This document shows, one piece after another, positions 41,936-52,626 of a stretch of DNA of 64,000 nt. The notes beneath the pieces are model-generated. The model saw only the letters and a list, made by a program, of their open reading frames with translations. It was not told the origin of the DNA and did not search any database. Position numbers and translations under genes: made by a program. The DNA is from Lachnospiraceae bacterium (lineage in GTDB: Bacteria > Bacillota > Clostridia > Lachnospirales > Lachnospiraceae): assembly GCA_910575255.1 (NCBI GenBank), contig CAJTEM010000005.1, positions 118,525 through 182,524 on the forward strand, read 5' to 3'. Position 1 is the first letter of the stretch, and every line of letters starts with the position of its first letter.

Positions 41936-41955
41936 CGTATGAGGAGAGAATGAAT

Positions 41956-43341
41956 ATGAAGCTATGGGGCGGTCGTTTTACGAAGGAAGAGAATCAGCTG
42001 GTGCATAATTTTAATGAATCCCTGTCCTTTGACCAAAAGTTTTACCGGCAGGATATCGAGGGAAGTATTGCGCATGTGACCATGCTGGCGAAACAGGGGA
42101 TTGTATCCGAAGAAGACCGGGAGGCGATTCTTGGCGGCCTGAGGGGGATCCTTGCGGATCTGGATTCGGGGAAGCTGACATTTACAAAAGAACATGAGGA
42201 TATTCACTCCTTTGTGGAGGCAAATCTGATTCAGCGGATTGGAGAGGCAGGGAAGAGGCTGCATACCGGGCGCAGCCGCAATGATCAGGTAGCGCTGGAT
42301 ATGAAGCTGTACTGCCGGGATGAGATTGGGGAGATCGATGCCCTGGTGAAGGCGCTTCTGGAAGCATTGCTGGAGATCATGGAGAACAATCTGGATACGT
42401 ATATGCCGGGCTTTACCCATCTGCAGAAGGCGCAGCCGGTAACCCTGGCCCATCATATTGGCGCTTATTTTGAGATGTTTTTCCGGGATCGGAGCCGTCT
42501 GCATGATATGAAAAAGAGGATGAATACCTGTCCGTTAGGGGCAGGGGCGCTGGCCGGGACGACCTATCCTCTGGACCGGGAATACAGTTCCGCCTTGCTC
42601 GGCTTTGACGGGCCGACCCAAAACAGCATGGATTCGGTGTCTGACCGTGATTATTTGATTGAGCTGATGTCGGCATTGTCAATGATTGCCATGCATTTAA
42701 GCCGGTTCAGCGAGGAGATCATTATCTGGAACAGCAATGAATACCGGTTTGTGGAGCTGGATGACGCCTACAGTACCGGAAGCAGTATTATGCCGCAGAA
42801 AAAGAACCCGGATATCGCGGAGCTGGTGCGTGGTAAGACCGGTCGGGTCTATGGGGCGCTGATCTCGCTTTTGACGACCATGAAAGGCTTGCCCCTTGCC
42901 TACAACAAGGATATGCAGGAGGACAAGGAGCTGAGCTTTGATGCAATCGATACGGTAAAAGGCTGTCTGGCCTTGTTTACCGGCATGATATCCACGACAA
43001 CGTTCCGCAAGGATGTGATGGAAAGCAGTGCCAAAAGCGGCTTCACCAATGCCACGGACGCGGCGGATTATCTGGTCAGTCATGGCGTGCCGTTCCGCGA
43101 TGCCCACACAATTGTGGGACAGCTGGTTCTGCTTTGCCTGGACAAGGGGATTGCCCTGGATGACTTATCGCTGGAAGAGTTCCGTGCGGTCAGCCCGGTC
43201 TTCGGAGAAGACATTTATGAGGCGATCAGCATGGAGACCTGTGTAAAACGCCGGATTACCACCGGGGCGCCGGGGCAGGATGCGATGAAACAGGCCATCC
43301 AGGTTTATAAGAGACGCCTGGCTGATGGCTCAGGGGACTAG
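41956..43341 (+). CDS. argH: Argininosuccinate lyase
   Basis: Final step of arginine synthesis: argininosuccinate to arginine and fumarate. 461 residues. MKLWGGRFTKE is the standard N-terminus; EDIHSFVEANLIQRIGEAGKRLHTGRSRNDQVALD (cores EDIHSF and GRSRNDQ) near 78-113, TYMPGFTHLQKAQPVTLAHH near 146 (catalytic His), and the fumarase-superfamily signature GSSIMPQKKNPD near 275 (catalytic Ser) are intact. Upstream in-frame ATGs at 41923 and 41950 are possible, but GAGGAG (41941-41946) best fits 41956. argG is not in the window. The last 12 bases overlap the 3-prime end of the convergent 3D-protein gene. Confidence 0.96.
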   Translation: MKLWGGRFTKEENQLVHNFNESLSFDQKFYRQDIEGSIAHVTMLAKQGIVSEEDREAILGGLRGILADLDSGKLTFTKEHEDIHSFVEANLIQRIGEAGKRLHTGRSRNDQVALDMKLYCRDEIGEIDALVKALLEALLEIMENNLDTYMPGFTHLQKAQPVTLAHHIGAYFEMFFRDRSRLHDMKKRMNTCPLGAGALAGTTYPLDREYSSALLGFDGPTQNSMDSVSDRDYLIELMSALSMIAMHLSRFSEEIIIWNSNEYRFVELDDAYSTGSSIMPQKKNPDIAELVRGKTGRVYGALISLLTTMKGLPLAYNKDMQEDKELSFDAIDTVKGCLALFTGMISTTTFRKDVMESSAKSGFTNATDAADYLVSHGVPFRDAHTIVGQLVLLCLDKGIALDDLSLEEFRAVSPVFGEDIYEAISMETCVKRRITTGAPGQDAMKQAIQVYKRRLADGSGD

Positions 43342-44073
43342 AAATACCTCCTGAGAACGGCGGCCATGCCGGAGCGCCTGAAGATGGCTGTCATAATAAA
43401 TATCGATATGCTTTCCGTTGACCCCGCTGCCGCAGTCCTCTGCTGTATAGATGACACCGTTGATCATCAGGCGCGTGCCGTAGGGGATGACCTTTGGATC
43501 CACGGCAACCGTGTGCCCGGATCGGGGAATCGCTCCGGTGCTGGTGCGTTTTCCCCATTTCCCGGAGCAGCGGGTGCAGGAGCAGTAACCGGTGGTGCGG
43601 AACATACCCAGGGAACGGGTAGCCGGAACTGAGGATTCAGCGGCAGGGGCGGGGACAGTCTCCTCGGCCTGCGGTGCTTCCCCTTTGACATAGGATTGAG
43701 TATTGCCGAATTTTTTGCCGTCCACCGAGCCTTCGATCCGATAGACGCCATCCGGAAGGGAGTCCCAGTCCATGTGGATGCGAAAGCCATGCATTCCGTT
43801 GCCGATGTCATTGTCCTTAAGATCGGCACGGTAGACTGCGGCATTGGGGGAGAAGCTGCCGACCACCTGAGCGGTGGCTTCATTGATGATGGTTATTTGC
43901 ACCGGGACTATCGTGTTAGGGTGGGAAGACTCCCATCCCCAGCCAACGATCGTGTCTCCCTCCATGGGATCAAAATATCCGTCCAGAGGCTCTGCATATG
44001 TGATCAGAGAGCTGCCTTGCAGCATTATTGTCATTAGCATCAGGCATGTCCATAATAATTTGCTTTTTAACAT
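43330..44073 (-). CDS. Secreted 3D-domain protein
   Basis: 247 residues. N-terminal signal peptide (MLKSKLLWTCLMLMTIMLQGSSLITYAEP, cleavage near AEP). A beta-rich domain (about 30-125: YFDPMEGDTIVGWGWESSHP, LPDGVYRIEGSVDG) resembles Ig-like modules seen in clostridial surface proteins, followed by a Glu/Ala/Pro linker. The C-terminal 3D domain has FRTTGYCSCTRCSGKWG, AVDPKVIPYGTRL and the three Asp of AEDCGSGVNGKHIDIYYDSH. 3D domains share the double-psi barrel of lytic transglycosylase MltA and probably act on peptidoglycan. AAAGGAG precedes ATG 44073; the upstream frame extension is not credible. It converges with argH and overlaps it by 12 bases. Confidence 0.85.
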   Translation of the reverse strand: MLKSKLLWTCLMLMTIMLQGSSLITYAEPLDGYFDPMEGDTIVGWGWESSHPNTIVPVQITIINEATAQVVGSFSPNAAVYRADLKDNDIGNGMHGFRIHMDWDSLPDGVYRIEGSVDGKKFGNTQSYVKGEAPQAEETVPAPAAESSVPATRSLGMFRTTGYCSCTRCSGKWGKRTSTGAIPRSGHTVAVDPKVIPYGTRLMINGVIYTAEDCGSGVNGKHIDIYYDSHLQALRHGRRSQEVFLVP

Positions 44074-44131
44074 GATTATACTCCTTTCTGTGGCAACAGC
44101 TCGGGCGGCAGGAGCCATTACCTTTTGCTGC

Positions 44132-44160
44132 TGTGTGAAATGCAATATAAATTTCACACA
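44132..44160. promoter_or_regulatory. Operator-like perfect inverted repeat upstream of the first 3D gene
   Basis: TGTGTGAAAT (44132-44141), N9, ATTTCACACA (44151-44160) is a perfect 10-bp inverted repeat about 60-90 nt upstream of ATG 44073. On the minus strand a possible -10 TATATT (44149-44144) lies in its spacer, so a bound protein would block the promoter. Confidence 0.6.
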
Positions 44161-44220
44161 TCTTAAATATATGTAACAGAAATGTAATATATAACCATGA
44201 AAGGAAAGCATTCACGCAAA

Positions 44221-44252
44221 AGAGAGCCAAACAGTAAAAAGTCTGGCTCTCT
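44221..44252 (-). terminator. Hairpin, possible secondary terminator
   Basis: AGAGAGCCA (44221-44229) pairs with TGGCTCTCT (44244-44252); read on the minus strand it is followed by TTTTGC. It lies downstream of the stronger terminator at 44292-44326. Confidence 0.6.
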
Positions 44253-44291
44253 TTATTGAATTGCTGGTATCAGAGGCTTCGCAATTTTGTG

Positions 44292-44326
44292 TAAAAAAAC
44301 GGATACCTTGATCAAGGTATCCGTTT
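44292..44326 (-). terminator. Intrinsic terminator of the second 3D gene
   Basis: A perfect 30-bp palindrome (44297-44326, centre CCTTGATCAAGG) followed on the minus strand by a run of seven T. It ends 22 nt after the gene stop. Confidence 0.85.
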
Positions 44327-44347
44327 GGAACGTTCGTGGCAAGGATG

Positions 44348-45049
44348 CTATTGAACTGCAAATACTTCTTGGAGCTGCCGACCATGCGCCATGGCATCCT
44401 CATGGTTGTCATAGAAAATGTCGATGTGAGCGCCAGTGACGCTGGAACCGATATCTTCCACTGTATAGACAATATCTCCGATCATCAGGCGGGTGCCGAT
44501 CGGAAAGAGGTCAAGATCAGCAGATACCGTGTGGCGTGCCTGAGGAACTGTACCGGAGTAGGTCAGTTCAAAGCCGCCGGAGCATTCCTCGCAGAGACAG
44601 TAACCGGTGGTGGTAAACGTCCCGAGAGAAGCTCCTTTCAGGAAAACATTCGGATTCACTGCTTCCTTGGAGAGGGAAGCTGCTGCCTTATTACTTCCGC
44701 AGGTAATCACCGGGGAATTGCCAGAGGAAGCAGAAGCAGGTGAGTCGCTGGAGATCCGGACACCTTCGATATTATTGCCGGGCGCCTCTGCTTTGTGCGG
44801 AGACTGAGAGCCGACAGGGCCAAAGCTGGTCTCCCTGTTCTCTGGTTCGCCGGGAAGCGAAGAAACATTGACAATCTCGGAGCCTTTGGAAACCTCGGAG
44901 GCTGCCACATCCCGAATGGTTCCGTCCACTGCAGTCCCTCCGCCCGGGATCTCAGCGGCCAGGGCAGTCAGCCCGGAGACGGTTATCCATAAAAACGTGA
45001 TGCACATTATGTAAAAAAGCCGTATTCTGTTGTCTTTTAAGTGGTACAT
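44348..45049 (-). CDS. Secreted 3D-domain protein, paralogue of the neighbouring gene
   Basis: 233 residues. Signal peptide or anchor at about 5-32 (RLFYIMCITFLWITVSGLTALAAE), a disordered Ser/Glu/Pro-rich middle (about 35-140) and a C-terminal 3D domain: GTFTTTGYCLCEECSGGFE, SADLDLFPIGTRLMIGD and VEDIGSSVTGAHIDIFYDNHEDA with the three Asp. It lacks the Ig-like module of the 43330 gene. GAGGTG precedes ATG 45049, and a good promoter lies at 45093-45120 on the minus strand. It has its own strong terminator, so the two 3D genes are separate units. Confidence 0.85.
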   Translation of the reverse strand: MYHLKDNRIRLFYIMCITFLWITVSGLTALAAEIPGGGTAVDGTIRDVAASEVSKGSEIVNVSSLPGEPENRETSFGPVGSQSPHKAEAPGNNIEGVRISSDSPASASSGNSPVITCGSNKAAASLSKEAVNPNVFLKGASLGTFTTTGYCLCEECSGGFELTYSGTVPQARHTVSADLDLFPIGTRLMIGDIVYTVEDIGSSVTGAHIDIFYDNHEDAMAHGRQLQEVFAVQ

Positions 45050-45092
45050 ATCGATCACCTCACATTCTGACAGACTTTTATTTTATATCCAT

Positions 45093-45120
45093 ATTATATT
45101 ACAAAACTGTTAAATGTCAA
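45093..45120 (-). promoter_or_regulatory. Promoter of the second 3D gene
   Basis: On the minus strand TTGACA (45120-45115), 16-nt spacer, TATAAT (45098-45093). Confidence 0.75.
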
Positions 45121-45146
45121 GATTCAAGTTTTTTCTCTAAAACCTC

Positions 45147-45175
45147 TTGACAAAATCGGTCGGGTAAAGTATATT
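45147..45175 (+). promoter_or_regulatory. Sigma-A promoter of the hrcA-grpE-dnaK-dnaJ operon
   Basis: TTGACA (45147-45152), 17-nt spacer, TATATT (45170-45175). The CIRCE element begins 11 bases downstream and covers the transcription start. Confidence 0.85.
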
Positions 45176-45186
45176 AATCACAGATG

Positions 45187-45213
45187 TTAGCACTCCTTTG
45201 CGTCGAGTGCTAA
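45187..45213 (+). promoter_or_regulatory. CIRCE operator (HrcA binding site)
   Basis: TTAGCACTC (45187-45195), N9, GAGTGCTAA (45205-45213), an exact match to the CIRCE consensus. HrcA binding here represses the operon until heat stress removes active HrcA. Confidence 0.97.
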
Positions 45214-45235
45214 CAAGGGAAAAGCGGAGGGTGTC

Positions 45236-46285
45236 ATGGAGCTGGATGATCGGAAGGTTACTATATTAAAAGCTATCATCAAGACATATCTGGAGACGGG
45301 AGAGCCGGTGGGTTCGAGAACTATTTCCAAATATACAGATTTACAGCTGAGTTCCGCGACTATCCGCAATGAGATGTCCGATCTGGAAGAGATGGGCTAT
45401 ATCATTCAGCCTCACACTTCTGCAGGACGGATTCCATCCGATAAGGGATACCGTTTCTATGTAAACCAGATTATGCAGGAGAAGGAGCAGGAGGTGACCG
45501 AGGTCAAGGCGCTGATGATCAAGCGCGTGGATCGGGTGGAGCTGATCTTAAAGAAGCTGGCACAGCTGCTGGCGAACAATACCAACTATGCAGCCATGAT
45601 CAGCGGCCCGCAGTATCACCATAATAAGCTCAAGTTTATCCAGCTTTCGCAGATGGATCCGCATAAGCTTTTGGTGGTTACCGTAGTGGAAGGGAATCTG
45701 ATCCGCAATAAGGTAGTTACGGTGCAGGAGGAGATCAGCCAGGAGGAGCTGCTGAATCTGAATATTATGCTGAACAGCAGCCTGAACGGACTGACGATCG
45801 AGGAGATCAACCTGGGAGTGATCAGCCGGCTGAAGGAGCAGGCGGGGATCCACAGCCAGGTGGTTGACCTGGTGCTGGGAGAAGTGGCAGCGGTGATCCA
45901 GTCGGAGGAAGAGGATCTGCAGATTTATACCAGCGGAGCCACGAATATCTTCCGGTATCCGGAGCTGAGCGACGGGGAGAAGGCCAGTCAGCTGATCCGC
46001 ACACTGGAACAGAAGGAGATGCTGCAGGAGCTGATTACTGAAGTGAACAATACGGAGGAGGATAATGGCATCCAGGTATATATCGGTGAGGAGACGCCGC
46101 TCCAGACAATGAAAGACTGCAGTGTTGTGACAGCAAACTATGAGCTGGGTGAAGGAATACGCGGGACGATCGGCATCATTGGTCCCAAGCGGATGGATTA
46201 TGAGAAGGTACTGGGAACCCTGAGACATTTGATGAGGCAATTGGATGCTACATTTAAAAGTGATAGAAACAATGAGGAAGGATGA
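45236..46285 (+). CDS. hrcA: Heat-inducible transcriptional repressor HrcA
   Basis: 349-residue repressor of class I heat-shock genes. The N-terminal winged helix has ILKAIIKTYLETGEPVGSRTIS and LSSATIRNEMSDLEEMGYIIQPHTSAGRIPSDKGYRFYV (cores SSATIRNEM and HTSAGRIPSDKGYR) near 37-75, followed by the GAF-like regulatory domain with IGEETPLQTMKDCSVVTANY near 280 and GTIGIIGPKRMDYEKV near 310. GGAGGG precedes ATG 45236. It is autoregulated through the CIRCE just upstream, and its stop overlaps an alternative grpE start. Confidence 0.96.
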   Translation: MELDDRKVTILKAIIKTYLETGEPVGSRTISKYTDLQLSSATIRNEMSDLEEMGYIIQPHTSAGRIPSDKGYRFYVNQIMQEKEQEVTEVKALMIKRVDRVELILKKLAQLLANNTNYAAMISGPQYHHNKLKFIQLSQMDPHKLLVVTVVEGNLIRNKVVTVQEEISQEELLNLNIMLNSSLNGLTIEEINLGVISRLKEQAGIHSQVVDLVLGEVAAVIQSEEEDLQIYTSGATNIFRYPELSDGEKASQLIRTLEQKEMLQELITEVNNTEEDNGIQVYIGEETPLQTMKDCSVVTANYELGEGIRGTIGIIGPKRMDYEKVLGTLRHLMRQLDATFKSDRNNEEG

Positions 46286-46290
46286 CAGAT

Positions 46291-46920
46291 ATGGGTAAAG
46301 ATAAGGACAAAGAAGAGCGAGAGACTCCGGGAGGGCAGGAAGTGGTATCGGATTCTGCCGCAGAGGAGAAGACAGAGACCGCTGCCGGGGCAGAACCAGG
46401 AGAGGGAGAGAATTCGGAGATGGCGAAGGAACAGGAGGATGTCACGGAGAATGCCGGACAGGATAAGAAGGCGGACAGAAAGGATCCGAAGGATATTCAG
46501 ATTGAAGAGATGCAGGACCGCCTGATGCGCCAGATGGCGGAGTTTGACAATTTCCGGAAGCGGACAGAGAAAGAAAAATCAGCCATGTATGAGGTGGGCG
46601 CCCGGGATATGATCGAGAAGATTCTGCCTGTTCTGGATAATTTCGAGAGGGCTTTGGCAGCCGTGCCGGAGGATGAGAAGGGTGGTTCCTTTACCGAAGG
46701 CGTGGAGATGATCTACAAGCAGTTTTTAAAGACTCTGGAGGATGCCGGGGTGGAGGTGATCGAGGCAGTGGGGCAGCAGTTCAACCCGGATGTGCACAAT
46801 GCAGTGATGCATATCGAGGATGAGGCTTATGGGGAGAATGAGATTTCTCAGGAACTTCAGAAGGGCTACAAATACCGCGGAACCGTAGTGAGGCACAGTA
46901 TGGTGCAGGTGGCAAACTGA
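46291..46920 (+). CDS. grpE: Nucleotide exchange factor GrpE
   Basis: DnaK cochaperone that speeds ADP release. About 209 residues. A long acidic, disordered N-terminus (residues 1-65) is followed by the coiled coil (IEEMQDRLMRQMAEFDNFRKRTEKEK) and the beta domain with DVHNAVMHIEDE and GYKYRGTVVRHSMVQVAN near the end. Two starts are possible: ATG 46282, overlapping the hrcA stop, or ATG 46291, better spaced from GGAAGG. I use 46291. Confidence 0.94.
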   Translation: MGKDKDKEERETPGGQEVVSDSAAEEKTETAAGAEPGEGENSEMAKEQEDVTENAGQDKKADRKDPKDIQIEEMQDRLMRQMAEFDNFRKRTEKEKSAMYEVGARDMIEKILPVLDNFERALAAVPEDEKGGSFTEGVEMIYKQFLKTLEDAGVEVIEAVGQQFNPDVHNAVMHIEDEAYGENEISQELQKGYKYRGTVVRHSMVQVAN

Positions 46921-46968
46921 TATCGCAACGCCGCAGGTGTATTGAATGAGGCAGTCAGGGTTGTTTGA

Positions 46969-48879
<1,911 letters not shown>

Positions 48880-49124
48880 GGACAGAAATGCCTGTCGGCT
48901 TCTGGTGCCTGCCGGGAACTGCTTTTTGGGAAGCGGGAGGGAAAGGACGGCCATGGCGGCAGATGACGGGGTGATTATTTCACCGCAGGCAATGGCAAAA
49001 GGATAGTGAGAAAGGGCTGGCGCAGTCGAGGAGGGTCCCGTCAGGAGGGATCTTCCGGAATTGCGACAGCCGTTTCGGTGTATAAATGTAGGGTGTGCAG
49101 AGGGTGCACCAGATGGAGGAGACC

Positions 49125-50267
49125 ATGGCAGAGAGCAAGAGAGACTATTATGAGGTCCTGGGCGTTCCCAAGAACGCGGACGAGGCGGCTCTGAAAAAGG
49201 CATACCGTGCCCTGGCCAAGAAGTATCACCCGGACAGCAATCCGGGGGACGCGGAGGCGGAAAGGAAGTTTAAGGAGGCGTCAGAGGCCTACAGTGTGCT
49301 GAGCGACCCTGACAAGCGCCGCCAGTATGACCAGTTTGGCCATGCAGCCTTTGACGGGGCAGCCGGGGGCGGCGGCTTTGGAGGCTTTGACTTTTCCGGG
49401 GATATGGGTGATATTTTCGGTGATATATTTGGCGATATTTTCGGGGGCGGCAGGAGCCGCGGCAGCCAGTACAACGGCCCCATGCGGGGAGCCAATGTGA
49501 GGACAGCCATCCGCATTACCTTTGAGGAGGCGGTCTTTGGCTGTGAGAAGGAGATTGAGATTAATTTTAAGGAGGAGTGTGCCAAGTGCCACGGCACCGG
49601 GGCGAAGCCAGGCACCTCCCCGGAGACCTGCCCCAAGTGTAACGGAAAGGGCAAGATCATGTACACCCAGCAGTCTTTCTTCGGCCAGGTGCAGAATGTC
49701 CAGACCTGTCCGGAGTGCGGGGGCAAGGGGAAAGTGATTCGGGAGAAGTGCCCGGATTGCTATGGAACCGGCTATGTGACCAGGAAGAAGAAATTTAAGG
49801 TTACCATTCCCGGCGGCATTGATAACGGACAGAGCGTGCGTTGTGCAGGCGGCGGTGAGCCGGGAGTCAACGGCGGTGAGAGAGGCGACCTTCTGGTGGA
49901 GGCTGTGGTGTCCCAGCATCCGGTATTCAAGCGCCAGGATACCAGCATTTATTCCACGGTGCCGATTTCCTTTGCCACGGCGGCTCTGGGCGGGCCGATT
50001 CGCATCAAGACCGTGGATGGGGAGGTGGAGTATGAGGTGAAGGCCGGAACCCAGACCGATACCCGTGTGCGTCTGAAGGGGAAGGGCGTACCGTCTCTGA
50101 GGGCACGGGGAATCCGGGGAGATCATTATGTGACCCTGGTGGTACAGGTGCCGGAGCGGCTGAATGAGGCCCAGAAGGAGGCCTTGCGGAACTTTGACGC
50201 CGTGATGCGGGGGGAGAAGCCGGAGACCGGTGAGAAGCATAAAAAGGGAAAGCTTTTTGGAAAATAG
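49125..50267 (+). CDS. dnaJ: Chaperone protein DnaJ (Hsp40)
   Basis: 380-residue type I J-protein. J domain at residues 1-70 with the HPD motif in [11 protein letters not shown]; a Gly/Phe-rich linker (about 78-125: [20 protein letters not shown]); then four CXXCXGXG zinc repeats: [24 protein letters not shown] and CPDCYGTG; then the C-terminal client-binding domains. GGAGGAG fixes ATG 49125; the frame opens earlier at 49095. The 245-nt gap after dnaK contains no recognised gene. Confidence 0.97.
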   Translation: MAESKRDYYEVLGVPKNADEAALKKAYRALAKKYHPDSNPGDAEAERKFKEASEAYSVLSDPDKRRQYDQFGHAAFDGAAGGGGFGGFDFSGDMGDIFGDIFGDIFGGGRSRGSQYNGPMRGANVRTAIRITFEEAVFGCEKEIEINFKEECAKCHGTGAKPGTSPETCPKCNGKGKIMYTQQSFFGQVQNVQTCPECGGKGKVIREKCPDCYGTGYVTRKKKFKVTIPGGIDNGQSVRCAGGGEPGVNGGERGDLLVEAVVSQHPVFKRQDTSIYSTVPISFATAALGGPIRIKTVDGEVEYEVKAGTQTDTRVRLKGKGVPSLRARGIRGDHYVTLVVQVPERLNEAQKEALRNFDAVMRGEKPETGEKHKKGKLFGK

Positions 50268-50284
50268 GGAGGATTGACAGGGTG

Positions 50285-51355
50285 ATGGAGAGGAGAGGTT
50301 TCCGGATTCCGGAGAAATCCGGATGCGTCAGAGGGATTGTGATCTGCGCGGCAGTGATGTTTGCGACTCAGTTTTTTGGCTTGTACATTATGCTGGGAGG
50401 AGGCATTCCGGAGTGGGGGTTTTACTGGAGTTTCCCTCTGAGGTTTTATGGGAACATATTGCTTTTGCAGGGACAAATCAGTGATCTGTTGCTTCCGGTC
50501 CTTCTGGGCGCACTGGGAATTGCCTTTGCGAAGAAGGCGCCGGAACTTCTGGCAGTGCCCCTGGTATTTGCCATTATGAGCCGTTTGATATGGATACTGG
50601 CAGTGATGGCAGAAGGGCTGTGGTATTATCCGGGATGGGTGTCCGGGAACCTCCTGAGGCTGGCATCTCTTGTGCTCTTATTATTGTTTTTTGTCCTCCT
50701 CCTTTCGGGAAGGCTGAAACAAAAGATATGGCTGCTGCTGACCGCCTTTGGATATCCGGTTCTTTTCACCCTCCGCCGTCTTTTTGGGCTGCTGTCGGGT
50801 ATGGCGTCAGGGACGCATCAGACCTTTTCTTTAAGTTCGGTGGCTGGCGTGTCGGCTTTGTACATTGCGTATGGAATCATGGGGCTGGCATTGAGTGATG
50901 ATCCGGAGGGTTCCTATGTGTGGGTGGGGGAGAGAATCCCCTGCCGGGGAACGGGAAAACGCTGGTATGTCACACCTGAATTGCTGGAGCCGAAAAGCAT
51001 CGTGAAAAGCATACTGCTTTCCGTGGTCACCCTGGGGATCTACCGTTGGTTCTGGATGTATTCGCTTATGAAACGGGTGCGCTACCTGGCAGACGGGAAT
51101 TCTTCCTGCGGCATGGAGATGGTCTGTTACCTGTTCGTGCCTTTTTATGAGTGGTATTGGTTTTACACAAGGGGGAAAAGGCTGGCAGATGGGGCGGCGG
51201 AATATGGGATTGCCCTCCCCCGGCGGCAGGGCATCTATCTGGTGATTCTGCTGCTGGCCAGCAATGTGGTGGCATTAGCCATCATGCAGAACGATCTCAA
51301 CGAATTTGCCAGGATGAAGCGGGAGATTCGAAAGGATGAGATCACAGAGGAATGA
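50285..51355 (+). CDS. DUF4234-containing membrane protein of unknown function
   Basis: About 356 residues with some eight hydrophobic segments. The N-terminal two thirds (about 20-205) is a membrane region I cannot assign. The C-terminal part (about 225-350) is DUF4234-like: SIVKSILLSVVTLGIYRWFWMYSLMKRVRYLADG (core SVVTLGIYRWFWMY), then a second helix pair with WYWFYTRGKRL and a conserved N-x-x-A-x-x tail. A GTG at 50282 is an alternative start, better spaced from GGAGG. It follows dnaJ by 17 nt and may be cotranscribed with the heat-shock operon; a terminator follows at 51387. Confidence 0.7.
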   Translation: MERRGFRIPEKSGCVRGIVICAAVMFATQFFGLYIMLGGGIPEWGFYWSFPLRFYGNILLLQGQISDLLLPVLLGALGIAFAKKAPELLAVPLVFAIMSRLIWILAVMAEGLWYYPGWVSGNLLRLASLVLLLLFFVLLLSGRLKQKIWLLLTAFGYPVLFTLRRLFGLLSGMASGTHQTFSLSSVAGVSALYIAYGIMGLALSDDPEGSYVWVGERIPCRGTGKRWYVTPELLEPKSIVKSILLSVVTLGIYRWFWMYSLMKRVRYLADGNSSCGMEMVCYLFVPFYEWYWFYTRGKRLADGAAEYGIALPRRQGIYLVILLLASNVVALAIMQNDLNEFARMKREIRKDEITEE

Positions 51356-51386
51356 GCGGAACTTATGTTCTGCGGAAATAAAAGGG

Positions 51387-51425
51387 AAAAGAGCCGTCTC
51401 GTGTCTGGCACGCGGCGGCTCTTTT
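51387..51425 (+). terminator. Intrinsic terminator after the DUF4234 gene
   Basis: AAAAGAGCCG (51387-51396) and CGGCTCTTTT (51416-51425) form a perfect 10-bp stem with further pairing (CGTG/CACG) in the loop, ending in T residues. The following 220 nt to the Uma2 fragment are AT-rich without recognised signals. Confidence 0.85.
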
Positions 51426-51646
51426 GGTTGCAACCCTAATTTTTAAGGTTTTTTTGAAAATGGCCTCCTCCCGGCGGGAAAACTTGGCGGTGTGTGATGG
51501 AATGTAATGCATCAAGGAATTTCGTTTACTTGATTTGTTTTTTATTTTTGCCTTGTCATCCTGCGGAAATCGACTCTTTTCATCATCCGTTCAATAGGTT
51601 AATGCAGATAGCAGTGTTTTTATTGCAAAAAATAAAAATTTTTTAA

Positions 51647-52114
51647 ATTGACGGCCGGCTTTGCTACATGGCGACGCCGACAACGACGCGTCAGGGATTT
51701 TTTGGTTTTTTATATGGTGTTATCTGGAATCGTATCAGAGAAAACAGAGGGAACTGTAAAGTATATCCGGCTCCCCTGGCCGTGTACCTGAACCGGGATA
51801 ACAAGACGTATCTGGAGCCGGATATTATACTGGTATGTGACCCGGGAAAGATGAAAGAAAAGGGCTGCTATGGCGCCTCGGATTTTGTGGCGGAGATTGT
51901 GTCTCCCAGCACACAGAGCAGGGATTACTTTTTGAAGCTTAATAAGTATCAGGATGCGGGTGTGAAGGAATATTGGATTCCGGATATAAGAAGGGATACG
52001 ATTCATGTATATGATTTCGCGGGCAGGACCAAAACGACATATGGATTTGAAGAAAAGGTCAGATTGGGGGTTCCGGAAGGTCTGGAGGTGGATTTTTCAG
52101 AATTGGAGCAATAG
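51647..52114 (+). pseudogene. 5-prime-truncated Uma2 family (DUF820) PD-(D/E)XK nuclease gene
   Basis: The frame after the stop at 51644 reads IDGRLCYMATPTTTRQGFFG, equal to the family's ELIDGRxYxMxxPxxxHQ segment, so it starts in the middle of the domain. The first 20-40 residues expected before IDG are absent and the sequence upstream is AT-rich non-coding. The nuclease core is intact: LEPDIILVCD, DFVAEIVSPSTQSRDYF and KYQDAGVKEYWIPD. Translation could start at the ATG 51668 (148 residues against about 180-190), but no ribosome site is visible. Uma2 proteins are often scattered as mobile or selfish genes. Probably a decayed copy. Confidence 0.75.
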
Positions 52115-52528
52115 AGAAGGTACTGATGGCCGGTGGTCAAAAGCTTGCGTTTACCGTGATTCGAGAGGCAGGCTTTGAGGGAAAATCTAAAACCATGCCA
52201 TGATAATTCAGAAAAACTTATGGACAATGATAAGTAAAAAGAATAAATAACGGATGCCTGGCCAGGCACGACAAAATCGGCTAAAAAATTCACAATCTAA
52301 ATTTCTCTTTCTCTTGCATATAATAGTTGAAACCTATAGAACTCCCGACAGATCATGCTTCTTCGCAATCGATTCCTTAACGATTGTTTTTTTGCAAAAA
52401 CAAGGTGGTGTTTTCGATGCGAGGTTTTGTTAATAAATAGACAAGAAACCCTGGCAAAAACAGGGGAATATCTGGTTTTTTTGTGTAATTTTCCAAACAT
52501 AATACTGTATACAAAGAAAAATTTCCAA
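52115..52528. other. AT-rich intergenic region upstream of rnf
   Basis: No gene recognised. A weak hairpin CCCTG/CAGGG (52449-52465) is followed at a distance by a run of seven T (about 52476-52482) and could terminate upstream transcription. Confidence 0.35.
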
Positions 52529-52557
52529 TTGTAAGCCTTCCTTAATTATGTTATACT
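52529..52557 (+). promoter_or_regulatory. Promoter of the rnf operon
   Basis: TTGTAA (52529-52534), 17-nt spacer, TATACT (52552-52557), giving a leader of about 60 nt before rnfC. Confidence 0.7.
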
Positions 52558-52626
52558 GTACAAGATGACAAGTGATATTTTTTGTCAAAAAGAGAAAGAA
52601 AATGTATAGAAAGAGGGTAAAAGTAG

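Noticed and set aside
44297..44326. 30-bp perfect palindrome considered as an operator
   Set aside because: It is followed on the minus strand by seven T and lies just after a minus-strand stop codon, so it is a terminator.
48880..49124. Small gene or RNA between dnaK and dnaJ
   Set aside because: No start with a ribosome site before the dnaJ one, no terminator and no recognisable structure; treated as spacer.
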